Assembly (NCBI GenBank): GCA_963704405.1 | Contig: OY969903.1 | Coordinates: 1,736,001 to 1,800,000, forward strand | DNA: 64,000 nucleotides | Reading direction: 5' to 3' | From: MFD01213-c1 sp963704405 | GTDB lineage: Bacteria > Planctomycetota > Phycisphaerae > Tepidisphaerales > Tepidisphaeraceae | Shown here: positions 1-10,100 of the stretch, piece after piece | How the letters are laid out: each line of letters opens with the position of its first letter | Position numbering within the stretch: position 1 is the stretch's first letter | The notes under the pieces: model-generated | Database searches by the model: none | The model's input: only the letters and a program-made list of their open reading frames with translations | Told to the model about the DNA's origin: nothing | Position numbers and translations under genes: made by a program

Positions 1-1037
1 AAGACGAGCCCATAGGCGATGCGACTGACTCGTCCGGTCGAAGCCTTGGCATTTGATTCAATGAGTGCCCAGGCGACGGCGGGACCCAGGAGAATATACG
101 TTGCGGATTCAGTTGCCGGCCCCAGTGCGGTCATCCAGCAGCAGGCCAGCGATAACATCAGCGCCAGCAGCCTGTGCTGCGGCATGTTCCGCAGCCGAGC
201 GATCAGGCAGACCAGCGCGATCAGGGCGGCAGCCGCGACTTCGACAATCAGGTATCGCCTTGCGCTCATCGGCGCGACGTAAATGCGCCAAACAGAACGG
301 AAATCGCGATACCAATCCGTGATCGGCCCGCGCTGGCGGTCTTCGCTGGAGAGATAACTCGCCCAGGTGGCGTATTGATCGATGACGTAGCCGGCCCGCT
401 GAAGCACAAACGGGAGCAGCGCGCCGGCCAGCAGGCAGACGACAAACCGCCAGGTAAATCGCCTGGGATAAAGAAGCACCAGCAGCAAGCCGACGGCAAC
501 GGGGTAGAGCTTGAAGAGGGTGGCAATCGTGACCACGACGGCTGAAAGGGTCCACTTCTTCTGCATGACGGCGGCGATGGAGATCAACAGCAAGCCGATC
601 ACCAGCGGATTGCTTTGAGCGTTGTTCAGACTGCCTAAGGAGAGAGGCAGGACCAGCAGGAATATCACCCCTTTTTGGTTCACCGACAGCTTGCGCGGAA
701 GGCCGGCCTGGCAGCAGTAAAACAAACCGGCGAGGAAAACGGAGAAGTTCAGCGAACGCCAAAAAAATTGGCCGATGCGATCGGGGAGCAGATCAAACGG
801 CACGAAGAAGGCGGCAACCAATGGGCTGTAGCGGAATTCTTCCGCACCGCCACGAACGTAGAGCGGCTCGCCATGCAGCCAATTGTCGGCGGCGGAAGTG
901 AAGACGGGGTAGACACTATGACGGTCAACCTTCAGCAGGAGCGTGCGGCCGCACAGGCCAAGGAATGCGAGCGACCAGATGACGATGGCTGCGACCACGA
1001 GCGGCGATCGGGCGGACCTGGCCGGTGTGTGGGTCAC
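1..1037 (-). CDS. GT87-family (DUF2029-like) membrane glycosyltransferase, 3' end cut by window edge
   Basis: The minus strand reads open from a GTG at 1037 to the window edge, about 345 residues without a stop. The protein is strongly hydrophobic, with about eight predicted membrane helices (first near residues 12-30). It has the hallmarks of the GT87/DUF2029 polyprenol-phosphate-sugar transferases: an N-terminal helix followed by an extracytoplasmic segment with DNWLHGEPLY and EFRYSPLVAAFFVPFDLLP. A family resemblance is what I see; the sugar and acceptor are unknown. The GTG lies 4 bases after the stop of the FtsL-like gene, so the two are probably translationally coupled and belong to the rsmH operon. 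A second GT87 gene is at 21201. Confidence 0.75.
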   Translation of the reverse strand, partial: MTHTPARSARSPLVVAAIVIWSLAFLGLCGRTLLLKVDRHSVYPVFTSAADNWLHGEPLYVRGGAEEFRYSPLVAAFFVPFDLLPDRIGQFFWRSLNFSVFLAGLFYCCQAGLPRKLSVNQKGVIFLLVLPLSLGSLNNAQSNPLVIGLLLISIAAVMQKKWTLSAVVVTIATLFKLYPVAVGLLLVLLYPRRFTWRFVVCLLAGALLPFVLQRAGYVIDQYATWASYLSSEDRQRGPITDWYRDFRSVWRIYVAPMSARRYLIVEVAAAALIALVCLIARLRNMPQHRLLALMLSLACCWMTALGPATESATYILLGPAVAWALIESNAKASTGRVSRIAYGLV

Positions 1038-1041
1038 GCGG

Positions 1042-1332
1042 CTACTCCACCGCCGGATCGATTCGTGCGTCGATCCAGTTGGAGGTTCCGACACCATTGG
1101 GCGCCTGGGGGGCGAGTTTCAGGTCATGGTCGCCGACGGTTTTCTGGATGGCGTTGGGGGCGGTGTAAACGGCAATCTGGAGCTGCTGGTTCCAGAGTTT
1201 GGATTGGCGGGCTTCGATCTGGTTATGAAGCATGTTGGCTTCGTGGTTCAGCTCCAGCCGCTGCTGCCGCAATTGCAACAGGCAGACGGCGATTGCCATT
1301 CCGGTGACTAGGCAGAGAAGAAGTTTCAGCAT
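1042..1332 (-). CDS. FtsL/DivIC-like small single-pass membrane protein
   Basis: This 96-residue protein has one N-terminal membrane helix (residues 2-19), then a Leu/Gln-rich heptad-like stretch (LRQQRLELNHEANML, about 20-50), then a non-helical tail. That bitopic plan, plus position downstream of rsmH, matches FtsL, the divisome protein that normally sits right after rsmH in the dcw cluster. Here a LysM gene intervenes, and no ftsI or mur gene follows. FtsL sequences diverge fast, so the assignment rests on topology and context. It could instead be an unrelated coiled-coil membrane protein working with the neighbouring LysM protein. Confidence 0.5.
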   Translation of the reverse strand: MLKLLLCLVTGMAIAVCLLQLRQQRLELNHEANMLHNQIEARQSKLWNQQLQIAVYTAPNAIQKTVGDHDLKLAPQAPNGVGTSNWIDARIDPAVE

Positions 1333-1379
1333 GGGTCTTACCCCCGCAGGCGAGCAGATCGAGAGAGGGAATCACGGGA

Positions 1380-2240
1380 TTAGTTTGCGCTGGCGACAGG
1401 CTTGGCGGGCAGCCGCAGCTTCATGTTCGGGCGGACGCGGGTGGTGCCTTTGAGCACGTCGGTGTTCAGTTCCTGGATGGCGGCGACGGCGCCGGCGTTG
1501 CCTACCTCATCGCGGGCAATCGACCAGAGCGTGTCACCTTCCTGCACGACATAAATATGTTCGGGGTCGTTTGTCGGTTTGGCAGCGGCAGGCGCGGTGT
1601 TTTCGGCGACGGGAAGAACCGCGACCGGGCTGGCCGCGGCGGCAGGGGCGCCGGCGGCGGGGATGACATAGGACTTACCGATGATGATGCGGTTGGGGTT
1701 GTCCTTCAGGCTCGGATTGGCAGCGATGATCAGAGCGATATTTGCCCGCGTGCCTGTTCCGTAAAACCGCGCGGCGATCTTCGAGAGCGAATCGCCGGGA
1801 GCGGCTTTATAGGTGTTCGCGACGGCGGTCTTCACGGGTTGAGCAGGGGCTGGGTCGGTAATGGGCTGGCCATTGGGATCGACGATCTCTTCGCCGACCT
1901 GGCGGGCGGTTTCGGTCAGCCTGGCGGGGACGTTGTTGTTCGTCGTGTTCTGGCCGATCACGGTGATCGGCGGCTGCGGCGCGACAGGGCGCGAACGCGG
2001 GTTAAGCTCATCGCGGGTGAGAACTGTCTGGCTCGGCGAGACGTTCGGCGGAGTGATGACGACGGGCGGCGCGTTGTCCGAGGTGGGTTGCCCGAGGCCG
2101 GACCGCACGTTGTTGCCGGCAAGCTGCAAGGGCGCAAGCGGCGGTTCGTTCACGCTTGTCATGTGATCCGAAAGCAGGATCCCGATGACGATGATGAACG
2201 CGAGTCCGACGAGCAGACCAATTTTTGTTTCCCGAGTCAT
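1380..2240 (-). CDS. membrane-anchored protein with two LysM domains
   Basis: I place the start at the ATG at 2240 (MTRETKIGLLVGLAFI), which puts a membrane anchor at residues 5-23; 14 codons lie open upstream. The 286-residue protein has one helix, a long Pro/Asn-rich linker (about 25-140), then two LysM repeats. The first contains YKAAPGDSLSKIAARFYG (about 142-195) and the second YVVQEGDTLWSIARDEVG (about 229-282). LysM binds GlcNAc-containing glycans such as peptidoglycan. It lies between rsmH and the FtsL-like gene on the same strand, so a role in the cell wall or at the septum is a reasonable inference. No catalytic domain is visible. Confidence 0.8.
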   Translation of the reverse strand: MTRETKIGLLVGLAFIIVIGILLSDHMTSVNEPPLAPLQLAGNNVRSGLGQPTSDNAPPVVITPPNVSPSQTVLTRDELNPRSRPVAPQPPITVIGQNTTNNNVPARLTETARQVGEEIVDPNGQPITDPAPAQPVKTAVANTYKAAPGDSLSKIAARFYGTGTRANIALIIAANPSLKDNPNRIIIGKSYVIPAAGAPAAAASPVAVLPVAENTAPAAAKPTNDPEHIYVVQEGDTLWSIARDEVGNAGAVAAIQELNTDVLKGTTRVRPNMKLRLPAKPVASAN

Positions 2241-2287
2241 GCCTGAACCTCTGACGGACGAAAGTTTGAACGAATGCCTCAATCACG

Positions 2288-2372
2288 AAGGCGCAAAGAC
2301 ACCGAGGAAAATCCAATACAATTCCACGTAAGAAAAACGGATGTCCGTCTTTCCTTGTGATCTTCGTGTCTT
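2288..2372. repeat. imperfect word-like inverted repeat between the LysM gene and rsmH
   Basis: The left arm at 2288-2308 (AAGGCGCAAAGACACCGAGG) is matched in inverse, about 15 of 21 positions, by 2352-2372 (TCCTTGTGATCTTCGTGTCT). The two arms can pair across a 43-base loop. The composition resembles other short low-complexity intergenic segments in this window. It could act as a terminator or attenuator after rsmH, but there is no clean U-run. Confidence 0.45.
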
Positions 2373-2387
2373 TTTAGTTATCGGTCC

Positions 2388-3293
2388 TTACGACTGCTTT
2401 TCAGCAACTCTTAACTTGGCGGATCGGGAGCGGGGGTTGCGGGCGAGTTCTTCGGGCAGGGGGGAGATGGGCTTTTTCGTGAGGATCTTCAGTAGCCCGG
2501 TCTGCTCCGCCGACCGAAACGCCTGCTTCACCAGCCGGTCTTCCACCGAGTGAAAACTGATGACAGCCAGCCGCCCGCCGGTATTCAGGAACCGCGGCGC
2601 CTGCTCCAGCAGACGCTCGAGATTCGGGACTTCTTCATTCACGGCCATTCGAAGTGCCATGAACGTGCGGGTGGCGGGATCGATTCGGTCGGGCGGGCCA
2701 TGACGGGTTGGAATAGCGGCACGCACCAGCTCGGCCAATCGATCTGTGGTAGTGATCGGCGAAACCCGGCGCGCCTCCGCAATCTTTCTGGCGATTCGCC
2801 GGGAATAACGCTCGTCGGCGAGATTGTATAGGACGTTGGCAAGGTCCTCTTCGCGCATCTGGTTGACGAGATCGGCCGCCGATCGACGGACGCGCGGGTC
2901 GATCCGCATGTCGAGCGCCATCGGGGCGGCGAAGGAAAGACCGTAGCGGTTGTCGAAGAGCTGGTTGGTGCTTAAGCCCAGGTCGGCCAGGATTCCGTCG
3001 ACGTGGGTGGCGCCGACTTCACTCAGGACATCGGGCAACTCGGCGAAGTTGGCATGGAACAAACGGGTGGGAGAAGCGGCGCCGGCGAGGCGCTGCTGGG
3101 CATATTCCAGGTTGCGCGGGTCGGCATCAAGGCCGATGAGCATGCCGGCGGGCCCGAGGCGGCCGGCGATCTCGCGGGAGTGACCGGCCCGGCCAAGCGT
3201 GCAGTCAACGATGGTTTTGCCTTGATCAACGGCAAGCCATTCCAATACCTCTTCAAGCAGAACGGGATCATGACCGGCGGCAGGCAATTCCAT
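2388..3293 (-). CDS. rsmH: 16S rRNA (cytosine(1402)-N(4))-methyltransferase RsmH
   Basis: RsmH methylates N4 of C1402 in 16S rRNA using S-adenosylmethionine. The start at 3293 gives MELPAAGHDPVLLEEVLEWL, which matches the family N-terminus; an upstream in-frame start at 3377 would add 28 unlikely residues. The 301-residue length is normal. The SAM site VDCTLGRAGHS (about 28-38), the later DGILADLGLS segment, and the C-terminal VISFHSVEDRLVKQAFR are all present. In most bacteria rsmH opens the division/cell-wall cluster after mraZ. Here no mraZ is seen upstream, and downstream only LysM and FtsL-like genes follow. Confidence 0.95.
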   Translation of the reverse strand: MELPAAGHDPVLLEEVLEWLAVDQGKTIVDCTLGRAGHSREIAGRLGPAGMLIGLDADPRNLEYAQQRLAGAASPTRLFHANFAELPDVLSEVGATHVDGILADLGLSTNQLFDNRYGLSFAAPMALDMRIDPRVRRSAADLVNQMREEDLANVLYNLADERYSRRIARKIAEARRVSPITTTDRLAELVRAAIPTRHGPPDRIDPATRTFMALRMAVNEEVPNLERLLEQAPRFLNTGGRLAVISFHSVEDRLVKQAFRSAEQTGLLKILTKKPISPLPEELARNPRSRSAKLRVAEKQS

Positions 3294-3685
3294 TCGGGCA
3301 GTATGCCCGAGCGATAGCGGGTTACGCCAATGGCGCACGGGGCGAATTAGGTTGGATTGGCTGGCAGCCCGTGACAAATTTGTTTTCGACCTTTGGGGAA
3401 AGAGGCTTCTGTGAAGGTCTGATTTGGAGGGGCGTTTTCATAGGAGGAGCGCGATGAGGTTTGGATTAACGGGCGGCCGCGTCGTTTTGGTTCTGGTTGG
3501 GCTTGCGCTGATGGGCAGATGCATCGATGCGCGGAGATTATTTTGGAGGCTCAAACGCCTTCCACCATACTGGCGACAACGCCGCCATTTTATCGCCTTC
3601 TGGTCGCTCTCCATTATTATGTCTCTTGATTGGGGAAGTTGACTCCCACTCCATAGCAACCATTCCGTGACATACAGAATCACGG
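3294..3685. other. intergenic region between rsmH and the 3716 phosphoesterase gene
   Basis: The two flanking genes diverge, so both promoters should lie in these 392 bases. I could not pick a convincing -35/-10 pair. The only gene-like signal is a short reading frame at 3454 preceded by a strong AGGAGG (listed separately). No tRNA, repeat array or riboswitch fold was recognised. Confidence 0.4.
3454..3642 (+). CDS. possible small membrane peptide, 62 residues
   Basis: An ATG at 3454 follows AGGAGGAGCGCG, one of the best ribosome binding sites in the window. The product starts MRFGLTGGRVVLVLVGLALM, a plausible membrane helix or signal anchor, then becomes Arg/Trp-rich (residues 25-45). I recognise no family. 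Against it: no evident conservation, and the codon pattern after residue 25 looks random. It may be a remnant. Confidence 0.25.
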   Translation: MRFGLTGGRVVLVLVGLALMGRCIDARRLFWRLKRLPPYWRQRRHFIAFWSLSIIMSLDWGS

Positions 3686-3715
3686 TTGCTGCAGCATCAT
3701 AACCAGGGCAAATAC

Positions 3716-5068
3716 ATGATCGTCAAGACGTTCAGAAGCCGGCGGTTGTCCCTCATGCAATCCGCCCTTGCGGAACATCTCATTGCGCACAACGAAGCCA
3801 GTTCCGCCCCGGCCGATGCGGCGGCGCATCCCAAAATGAAGGCGCTGGTGGCTGCCTGCGAACGATTTGAATACGTAAAGTCGGGCGAAGTGGTCCCCGC
3901 GATGACGCCACAGGAGTTGGCCGCCAAGGGTTTTTCGGGAGTGGATGTATGCGCTCACGCGGTGCTCGAACTGATCTTCGGCAGCATCGGTGATCGCATA
4001 CGGGCGGGCATGGAATTAAGCCCATTTGGCAAATGTGACGCAGGCTGGCTTGAAGTCATTGCCAGTTATTTCAAGCATCTTTGGTTCGGCGGAAAAATTC
4101 CATACATTCCCCCGTCCAGCCATGTCGATTCAGTGCTCGATATTCTCCCCGACAAATGCCGCATCGGCATCATCGGTGACTGGGGCACCGGCGCCCAGGC
4201 TGCCCGTGATGTACTGGCGCAGGTACAGCGATTCCGCAAAGAAACGCCTGATACACCGTTTATCCTGCTGCATCTGGGTGATGTATATTATTCCGGCACT
4301 GCTTCCGAATATGCCCGCTTCGTCAGTGACATCCGCGCGCTTTTCCCCACCGAACTGGTCTTCACGCTCTCCGGCAATCACGACATGTACAGCGGTGGCA
4401 GCCCTTATTACCAAGCTGTCGCTACCTTAAACCCCGGCGATAACGCCCAGAAAACCAGCTTCTTTTGCCTCCGCAATTCTCACTGGCAATTTCAGGCAAT
4501 GGACACCGGCCTCCATGATCGCGATCCTTTCGAAGCCGCAGCCCATCTCACGTACCTCGAACCCGCCGAGATCGACTGGCATCGCGAGCAACTGCGCACC
4601 GCCGGCGATCGAAAGGTTGTCCTGCTTTCCCATCATCAGCCGTTTTCTGCTTTTGAGGCCGTCGGAAAAGATGCCAATGACAAGGATATCTTTGTAAATC
4701 ACAATCTCCTTGCCGCATTTAACGGGAGTGCATCAAACCCGCCCGGTGAAAACTACCTGCCCAAGATCGCACTTTGGCTGTTTGGCCACGAACATAACAC
4801 GGTCATTTATGAGCCGAACAATGAGGTGCAAAAAGCCCGCTGTGCTGGCAGCAGTGCCATCCCCGCAAATATCGCCGATGGCAATCCCTATAAACCATTG
4901 GATACGTCAATCAAGTGGAAGGACACAAAGAAACTTGCCATTACTAATGGCATCTATAACCACGGCTACGCCATCATGGATATTGATGGGTCGCAAGGGT
5001 TAATCCGGTATTTCCAATATCCATTTCCCGCCGGCGAAGAAGAGCTGGACCAGGATGTGTTTCCATAG
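3716..5068 (+). CDS. calcineurin-like metallophosphoesterase
   Basis: All five metal-binding blocks of the calcineurin-like fold are visible in this 450-residue protein: GDWG (154-157), GDVYYSG (from 188), GNHD (220-223), SHHQ (305-308) and GHEH (357-360). A dinuclear-metal phosphohydrolase is therefore secure; the substrate is not. An N-terminal domain of about 140 residues of unknown function precedes the catalytic core. I see no signal peptide. I prefer the ATG at 3716 over a TTG at 3686. It is the first of three same-strand genes with a GMC oxidoreductase and a giant membrane protein, suggesting a joint role. Confidence 0.85.
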   Translation: MIVKTFRSRRLSLMQSALAEHLIAHNEASSAPADAAAHPKMKALVAACERFEYVKSGEVVPAMTPQELAAKGFSGVDVCAHAVLELIFGSIGDRIRAGMELSPFGKCDAGWLEVIASYFKHLWFGGKIPYIPPSSHVDSVLDILPDKCRIGIIGDWGTGAQAARDVLAQVQRFRKETPDTPFILLHLGDVYYSGTASEYARFVSDIRALFPTELVFTLSGNHDMYSGGSPYYQAVATLNPGDNAQKTSFFCLRNSHWQFQAMDTGLHDRDPFEAAAHLTYLEPAEIDWHREQLRTAGDRKVVLLSHHQPFSAFEAVGKDANDKDIFVNHNLLAAFNGSASNPPGENYLPKIALWLFGHEHNTVIYEPNNEVQKARCAGSSAIPANIADGNPYKPLDTSIKWKDTKKLAITNGIYNHGYAIMDIDGSQGLIRYFQYPFPAGEEELDQDVFP

Positions 5069-5365
5069 CAGCCTGTCCCCCGCACTTTGCATTTCAGAGT
5101 AGCTGGCGCAAAGACATATAAACCTTGGAGTGTAAATACTTGCGGCATATGCTCCGGCGTCTCAATCAGCCTGAGCAGCCTGTGGCAAAAATTCCGTGTG
5201 GTGTCGCGCCGTGGATTTGGATCGAGGCGAAGAAACAACGAGCATTAAAAGAAATACGCGGAGCTTCGACAACAAAGCGCCCGATCCAAAAACGCAACTC
5301 GACTAACGCTCGTCGAAATCAGGCGCCGCCCGCGCGGTTTTTACCATAGGCTGTCAGGGGACTCT
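5069..5365. other. intergenic gap of 297 bases inside the cassette
   Basis: No gene is supported here. The segment 5318-5345 (ATCAGGCGCCGCCCGCGCGG and following T-run) closely resembles 14314-14342, where the same words form part of a hairpin. The left half of that hairpin is not conserved here. A GGGGA ribosome binding site for the next gene ends the gap. Confidence 0.4.
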
Positions 5366-7135
5366 ATGCCGCAAAATCAATTTGACGCCGTTATCGTTGG
5401 ATCAGGATTCGGCGGATCGGTGATGGCGCATCGCCTGTCCGATGCCGGATTGCGCGTTTGCGTGCTCGAGCGCGGTAAACCATATCCACCCGGTTCATTC
5501 CCGCGCAGCCCGCAGGGCATGGGCCGCAACTGGTGGAACCCCAGCGCAGGTCTTTATGGCATGTACCAGGCGTGGTCGTTTGCCGGCGCCGAAGCGTTGG
5601 TTTCCAGCGGTTTAGGCGGTGGTTCCCTCATCTATGCTAATGTTTTGATCCGCAAAGATGAAAACTGGTTCCGCGAGGAAAACGACGATGGATCCTATCG
5701 CGCCTGGCCTATCACGCGCCAACAACTCGAGCCGCATTATGAGCGCGCGGAAAAAATGCTGAACGGCCAGCACTATCCGCTGGATCAATCCCCTTACGAT
5801 AAAACATCTAAAACGATTGCCTTTCGCGATGCGGCCCTGGCTTTGAAGGCCAAGGGAGAGCGGCTCGAATGGTTTCTGCCATTGCTCGCCGTCACATTCG
5901 CCAATTGCTCTGCCTCTGGAGAACTGCAAAAGGCGGTCTGTGGCGCGATGATTGAAGGGGAGCCAAAAAACCTGCACGACGCCGAGCGATTCTGCTGCCG
6001 ATTGTGCGGCGAATGCGACGTCGGCTGCAATTACGGCAGCAAAAATACCCTCGACTACAACTATCTCAGCGCCGCCTGGCGGCAAGGCGCCGAGATTCGA
6101 ACACTCTGCGAGGTCCGCAATTTTCGGCCCAATACCGACGGCCCCGGCTACACGATCGAATACGTGAAGCACGACGCCGAGCAACTCGAAGGCAAATCGC
6201 ATGACACGCGCAAGCTTCCGCTTCACACGATTACCGCCGATCGCCTGATCATTTCCGCCGGTACGCTGGGTTCGACCTATCTCCTTCTTAAAAATCGGAA
6301 ATCCTTCCCAAAGATCAGCCAAAAGCTCGGGGACCGTTTTTCCACCAACGGCGACCTCCTCACCTTCGCGTTCCGCTGCAAAGATACCTCGGTCACACCT
6401 CCTCGATCGCGACTCATTAATCCAAGCCGTGGCCCCGTTATCACCAGCACCATCCGTGTTGGTGACAAGCTCGATGAAAAAGGTGACACCGGCCGAGGTT
6501 TCTACCTTCAGGACGCAGGCTATCCTGAGTTCCTCAACTGGATCATCGAAACTGCCGATGCCCCCGGCGAGATCAAACGGGCGATGAAGTTCGCGATACG
6601 CCGAATCAAGCACTGGTGGACGGGCGATCCGCATAGCGAAATCAGCGGGCAGATTGCAGATGTGATCGGCCCTTGCGAACTCTCATCAGGTTCCATGCCG
6701 CTTCTTGGGATGGGCCGCGATATGCCCGATGGGAAGATGACGCTCCGCTACAATAAAAAAGGCGACGCATTTCTTGAAGTCGACTGGACCCAAAAACGGT
6801 CACTCTCGTATTTTACCGGCGTGACGGGCCTCTCCCAGAAAATTGCCGTAGCAATGGGCGCTGACTTCGCCCAGAACCCGGACACCAAATTCTTTCATCG
6901 GCCTACCACGGTTCATCCGCTGGGTGGCTGCTCCATGGGCGTCGATCCTGGTGATGGCGTCGTTAACCCATATGGTGAGGTGTTTGGATATCCCGGCCTG
7001 TACGTCGCCGACGGATCAGTCATGCCAGGCCCGGTGGGCGCCAACCCAAGCCTGACAATCGCTGCACTCGCCGAGCGATTCGCCTGCAACATCATCGCTG
7101 AACATCAGGCGCGCCAAGGCATCCTCACAACCTGA
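5366..7135 (+). CDS. GMC-family FAD oxidoreductase, cholesterol-oxidase-like
   Basis: GMC enzymes oxidise alcohol groups of sterols, sugars or cholines using FAD. The dinucleotide-binding motif VIVGSGFGGSVMAHRL begins at residue 9, and SSGLGGGSLIYANV follows as the second FAD-contact block. The C-terminal active-site region contains HPLGGCSMGVDPGDGVV and ADGSVMPGPVGANPSLTIA. A cysteine cluster CRLCGECDVGCNYGSKNTLD (about 212-231) matches the mycobacterial ChoD-type branch rather than glucose oxidases. The 589-residue length is normal. There is no Tat or Sec signal, so it is probably cytoplasmic. The actual substrate cannot be read from sequence; sterol specificity is only suggested by the branch. 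The next gene starts 55 bases downstream. Confidence 0.88.
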   Translation: MPQNQFDAVIVGSGFGGSVMAHRLSDAGLRVCVLERGKPYPPGSFPRSPQGMGRNWWNPSAGLYGMYQAWSFAGAEALVSSGLGGGSLIYANVLIRKDENWFREENDDGSYRAWPITRQQLEPHYERAEKMLNGQHYPLDQSPYDKTSKTIAFRDAALALKAKGERLEWFLPLLAVTFANCSASGELQKAVCGAMIEGEPKNLHDAERFCCRLCGECDVGCNYGSKNTLDYNYLSAAWRQGAEIRTLCEVRNFRPNTDGPGYTIEYVKHDAEQLEGKSHDTRKLPLHTITADRLIISAGTLGSTYLLLKNRKSFPKISQKLGDRFSTNGDLLTFAFRCKDTSVTPPRSRLINPSRGPVITSTIRVGDKLDEKGDTGRGFYLQDAGYPEFLNWIIETADAPGEIKRAMKFAIRRIKHWWTGDPHSEISGQIADVIGPCELSSGSMPLLGMGRDMPDGKMTLRYNKKGDAFLEVDWTQKRSLSYFTGVTGLSQKIAVAMGADFAQNPDTKFFHRPTTVHPLGGCSMGVDPGDGVVNPYGEVFGYPGLYVADGSVMPGPVGANPSLTIAALAERFACNIIAEHQARQGILTT

Positions 7136-7190
7136 GCCGACTGTATGGCAGGGAAATGTCGAGCGAGAAGTATCGGGAATGCAGGGGATT

Positions 7191-10100
7191 ATGGCATCAC
7201 AAAACAATGAATTCTCGATCCCCTGGTCAACGATATTCGTCCTCATCTCAGCGCTTGGCGGAATCTCATACTATCTCACCCTCCAGCCAAGCCAGCGACC
7301 CGCCGCGCCGGTAATTGGTTCCCCCGCGCCTATTGGCCTGCAGGATATAGACGCCCGTCTCTGGCAGGATCCTTTTCAGGCGATTTCCGATGGAAAAAGC
7401 CATCAGGAAAAATCCTCATCTGGTTCATCGACAGAGGACGCTCTGCCCGGTCGAAGCGGAAAAATTCCCGACGTTTCTGAAAAGATCGGCCCAGACAGCC
7501 TCCTGACCACCCTTCGTCACCGCGACCCCAAACATATTCTTCTGCTGCCCGTCATGGTGCCGGGCGGACCTTTCTTCGAAGAAGCCGAAACCCGGCTGCG
7601 GACGCGCGTCGCAATCGTTTCTGCGCTGGGATCAAGCCAATGTGCCCCCGATGATGCGGAACATGTCGGACTGATCCGCTTACCGCGCTGGCCTAAAACA
7701 CAAGGCGGTTTATTCGGTGAGCCGCAGGCGGAGGAAACCGCCCTGGATGTTCCATTTGAATGGTGGCATTTCCGGGAGGATGAAAAGGACTGCATTCTGG
7801 TTCTCTGGATCAACGAAAACTGTTTCGCGGACTTTCCATTGCTGCGATTGGATCGGATGCTGGCGGCGATCCAATACCCCGCAATGCAAAAAGAATTCCA
7901 CGCCACAGTCAGCGTGATCGGCCCAGCGCGCTCTGCCACACTCGATTCAATGGTCGATGAAATGTACACCTTCGTCGAGCCCAAGGTGATGACGCTGATT
8001 GAAGAACATCAACTGCTGAAATCCAATGACTGGCTGCGCGCGTCATTCCCGCTTCAGCAGTCGCTGCGAGATGACAACCTTCATATCTACTCTCCCAAGG
8101 CCACCGCTGATCCAAGTCTTGTGTTGTATGACTACACCGAAGTGGCCGCTGAATTGCTTGCCGATCAATTCGATAATCTCCAGACTCATTACTTTGGCGC
8201 GCGATATCTCCTGGATATTGGCGAAAAAGCGGTGGACTGCCTGGCGGCAGCTGCGCTCAGGCAACGACCGCTGGAAACTAAAATCGCGCCCATTCTTCAG
8301 CGTCAGGCGAATGTGCAGTTCGAATCCACCACAGCCACAGATACGGATCTGTGCGCACAAATGGTCAGTGAGCTTCACTTGCGAGGCATAGACGCAACGC
8401 ATGACCCCATCGCAATTGTATCGGAATGGGACACCTATTACGCTCGATCATTGCAATTGTCTTTCGCCTATGCCGCTCGCGACCACAGCCGCAAAGGGCC
8501 GAAAGATCCGAGTGATTTTGAATTGCCCGAACCAACAATGGCCCCTGCCCCTCGCCCTGGGCGGCTTTCCGAGCCATTTCCTTCCAACATCGAAGCATTC
8601 AACTATCTGCGCGGCATCGATGGGAGGTTGCCGCAGGAAGGTTCGGACCAAGGTCATCCGGCAAGCGCTGATCGCCAGCCTGCTGGCAAAATTCCATTCG
8701 TCACCACGCCTTCTGCCGAAGTTGGGCGTCCGGACGGTCGTGACCAGGCGGACTATCTGCTTCGCCTCGCCGCCGAAATCAAACGGCGTGAAATGCGTTT
8801 CCGTCGCGACAATCCTGCCGAAAAAGGCTTCCGCGCCATCGGCATCTTTGGCAGCGATTTTTACGACAAGATTGAAGTCCTTCAGGCATTGCGGGCGCAA
8901 TTTCCCAATGCAGTCTTCTTCACGACTGATCTTGATGCGCGGCTGTGCACCGCATCGCAATGGAAAGCGGCGCACAATTTGTTGATCGCCTCTCCATTTG
9001 GCCTTCGCCTCAAGGAAAAATTGCAAAAAGGGATCCCTCCCTTCCGCGACTCCCATCAGACAGCCCTGTTTTATGCCACACAGCTGGCGATGAGGGACAT
9101 GCTGGCAGGCCCTTCCACTCAGCCCAGTTCCAAGCACCTCCTGCCTGCACCCCGTTTGTTTGAAGTGGCCCGCAGTGGTCCGTTTGATCTGAGTTCGAAT
9201 ATGCCGGGTACAGACATGGACGCATCAATGCATCCTACCGTTAATCCCATGGCGGTCAGCGAAATGTGGGATGGCGTGTATGTCACTGCCGGTGCGGCGG
9301 CCTTGCTTCTGATCGTGCTCGCCTCCAACCGAATTCGCGAGGACCGCCGCGAGCGAAGCCGGCCAAGGATTTGGCCGATTGTGATGGCGGCGATGTCACT
9401 GAGTGCAGTCGTGATCGGTGGAATCATGGCCACCTGCGGATTTGCAAGCGAAGAACCGTTTGCCTGGTTTGACGGTATTTCCATCTGGCCGACCGAGATT
9501 TTCCGTGTCATCGCCGCCTGTCTGAGCGTGTGGTTTGTGATTTATTGGAACGAGTCTCTGCCGGATCACACTTGTGAAATATTCGCAACCTACGGTCGCC
9601 CGCGCGGCACAGGTGCAGGCGGTTGGATTTCTTACTGTAAACGATGGCTGGGCGGCAATGATCCTTGCATCTCTATATTCCTGATTCTCGCCGCGCTTGG
9701 CCTTGCGCTATGGAGGGTCTATGGCTGGCCGCATACACCCTATCGCGGACCGCATGCCCAATATGTGGATCGCATCGTCGTGCTGATCAGCGTGGCGATA
9801 TACATATTTCATTCCTCCTTCGCTGCCGGTTTCACCACCCGCACTACGGACATGATCCGATCGGCGATGAAAGAATACGCCCCTTCAGAAAACCTCTCCG
9901 AGCTTGGCATCGATGAATACCGCCGCCTTCACGCCCTCGGCGAAGCCACCCGCCCTGTTGAAAGTCTTATCGCTTCACCGTTTGCGGTGCTGGCGATCCT
10001 GATCGTTTCCTATGGAAATTATTTCGCCGACTGGGGACTGCCCCTCCCGCTGATTCTCTTTTTGGCCCTGATTTTCATGCCGCCTGTTCTCGCCGGCTGG

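Noticed and set aside
109..762. 217-codon minus frame near the left edge
   Set aside because: The correct frame is the GT87 gene starting at GTG 1037; this one has Arg-rich low-complexity content.
5612..6634. 340-codon minus frame antisense to the GMC gene
   Set aside because: No start signal or family pattern; it lies wholly inside the certain GMC gene.
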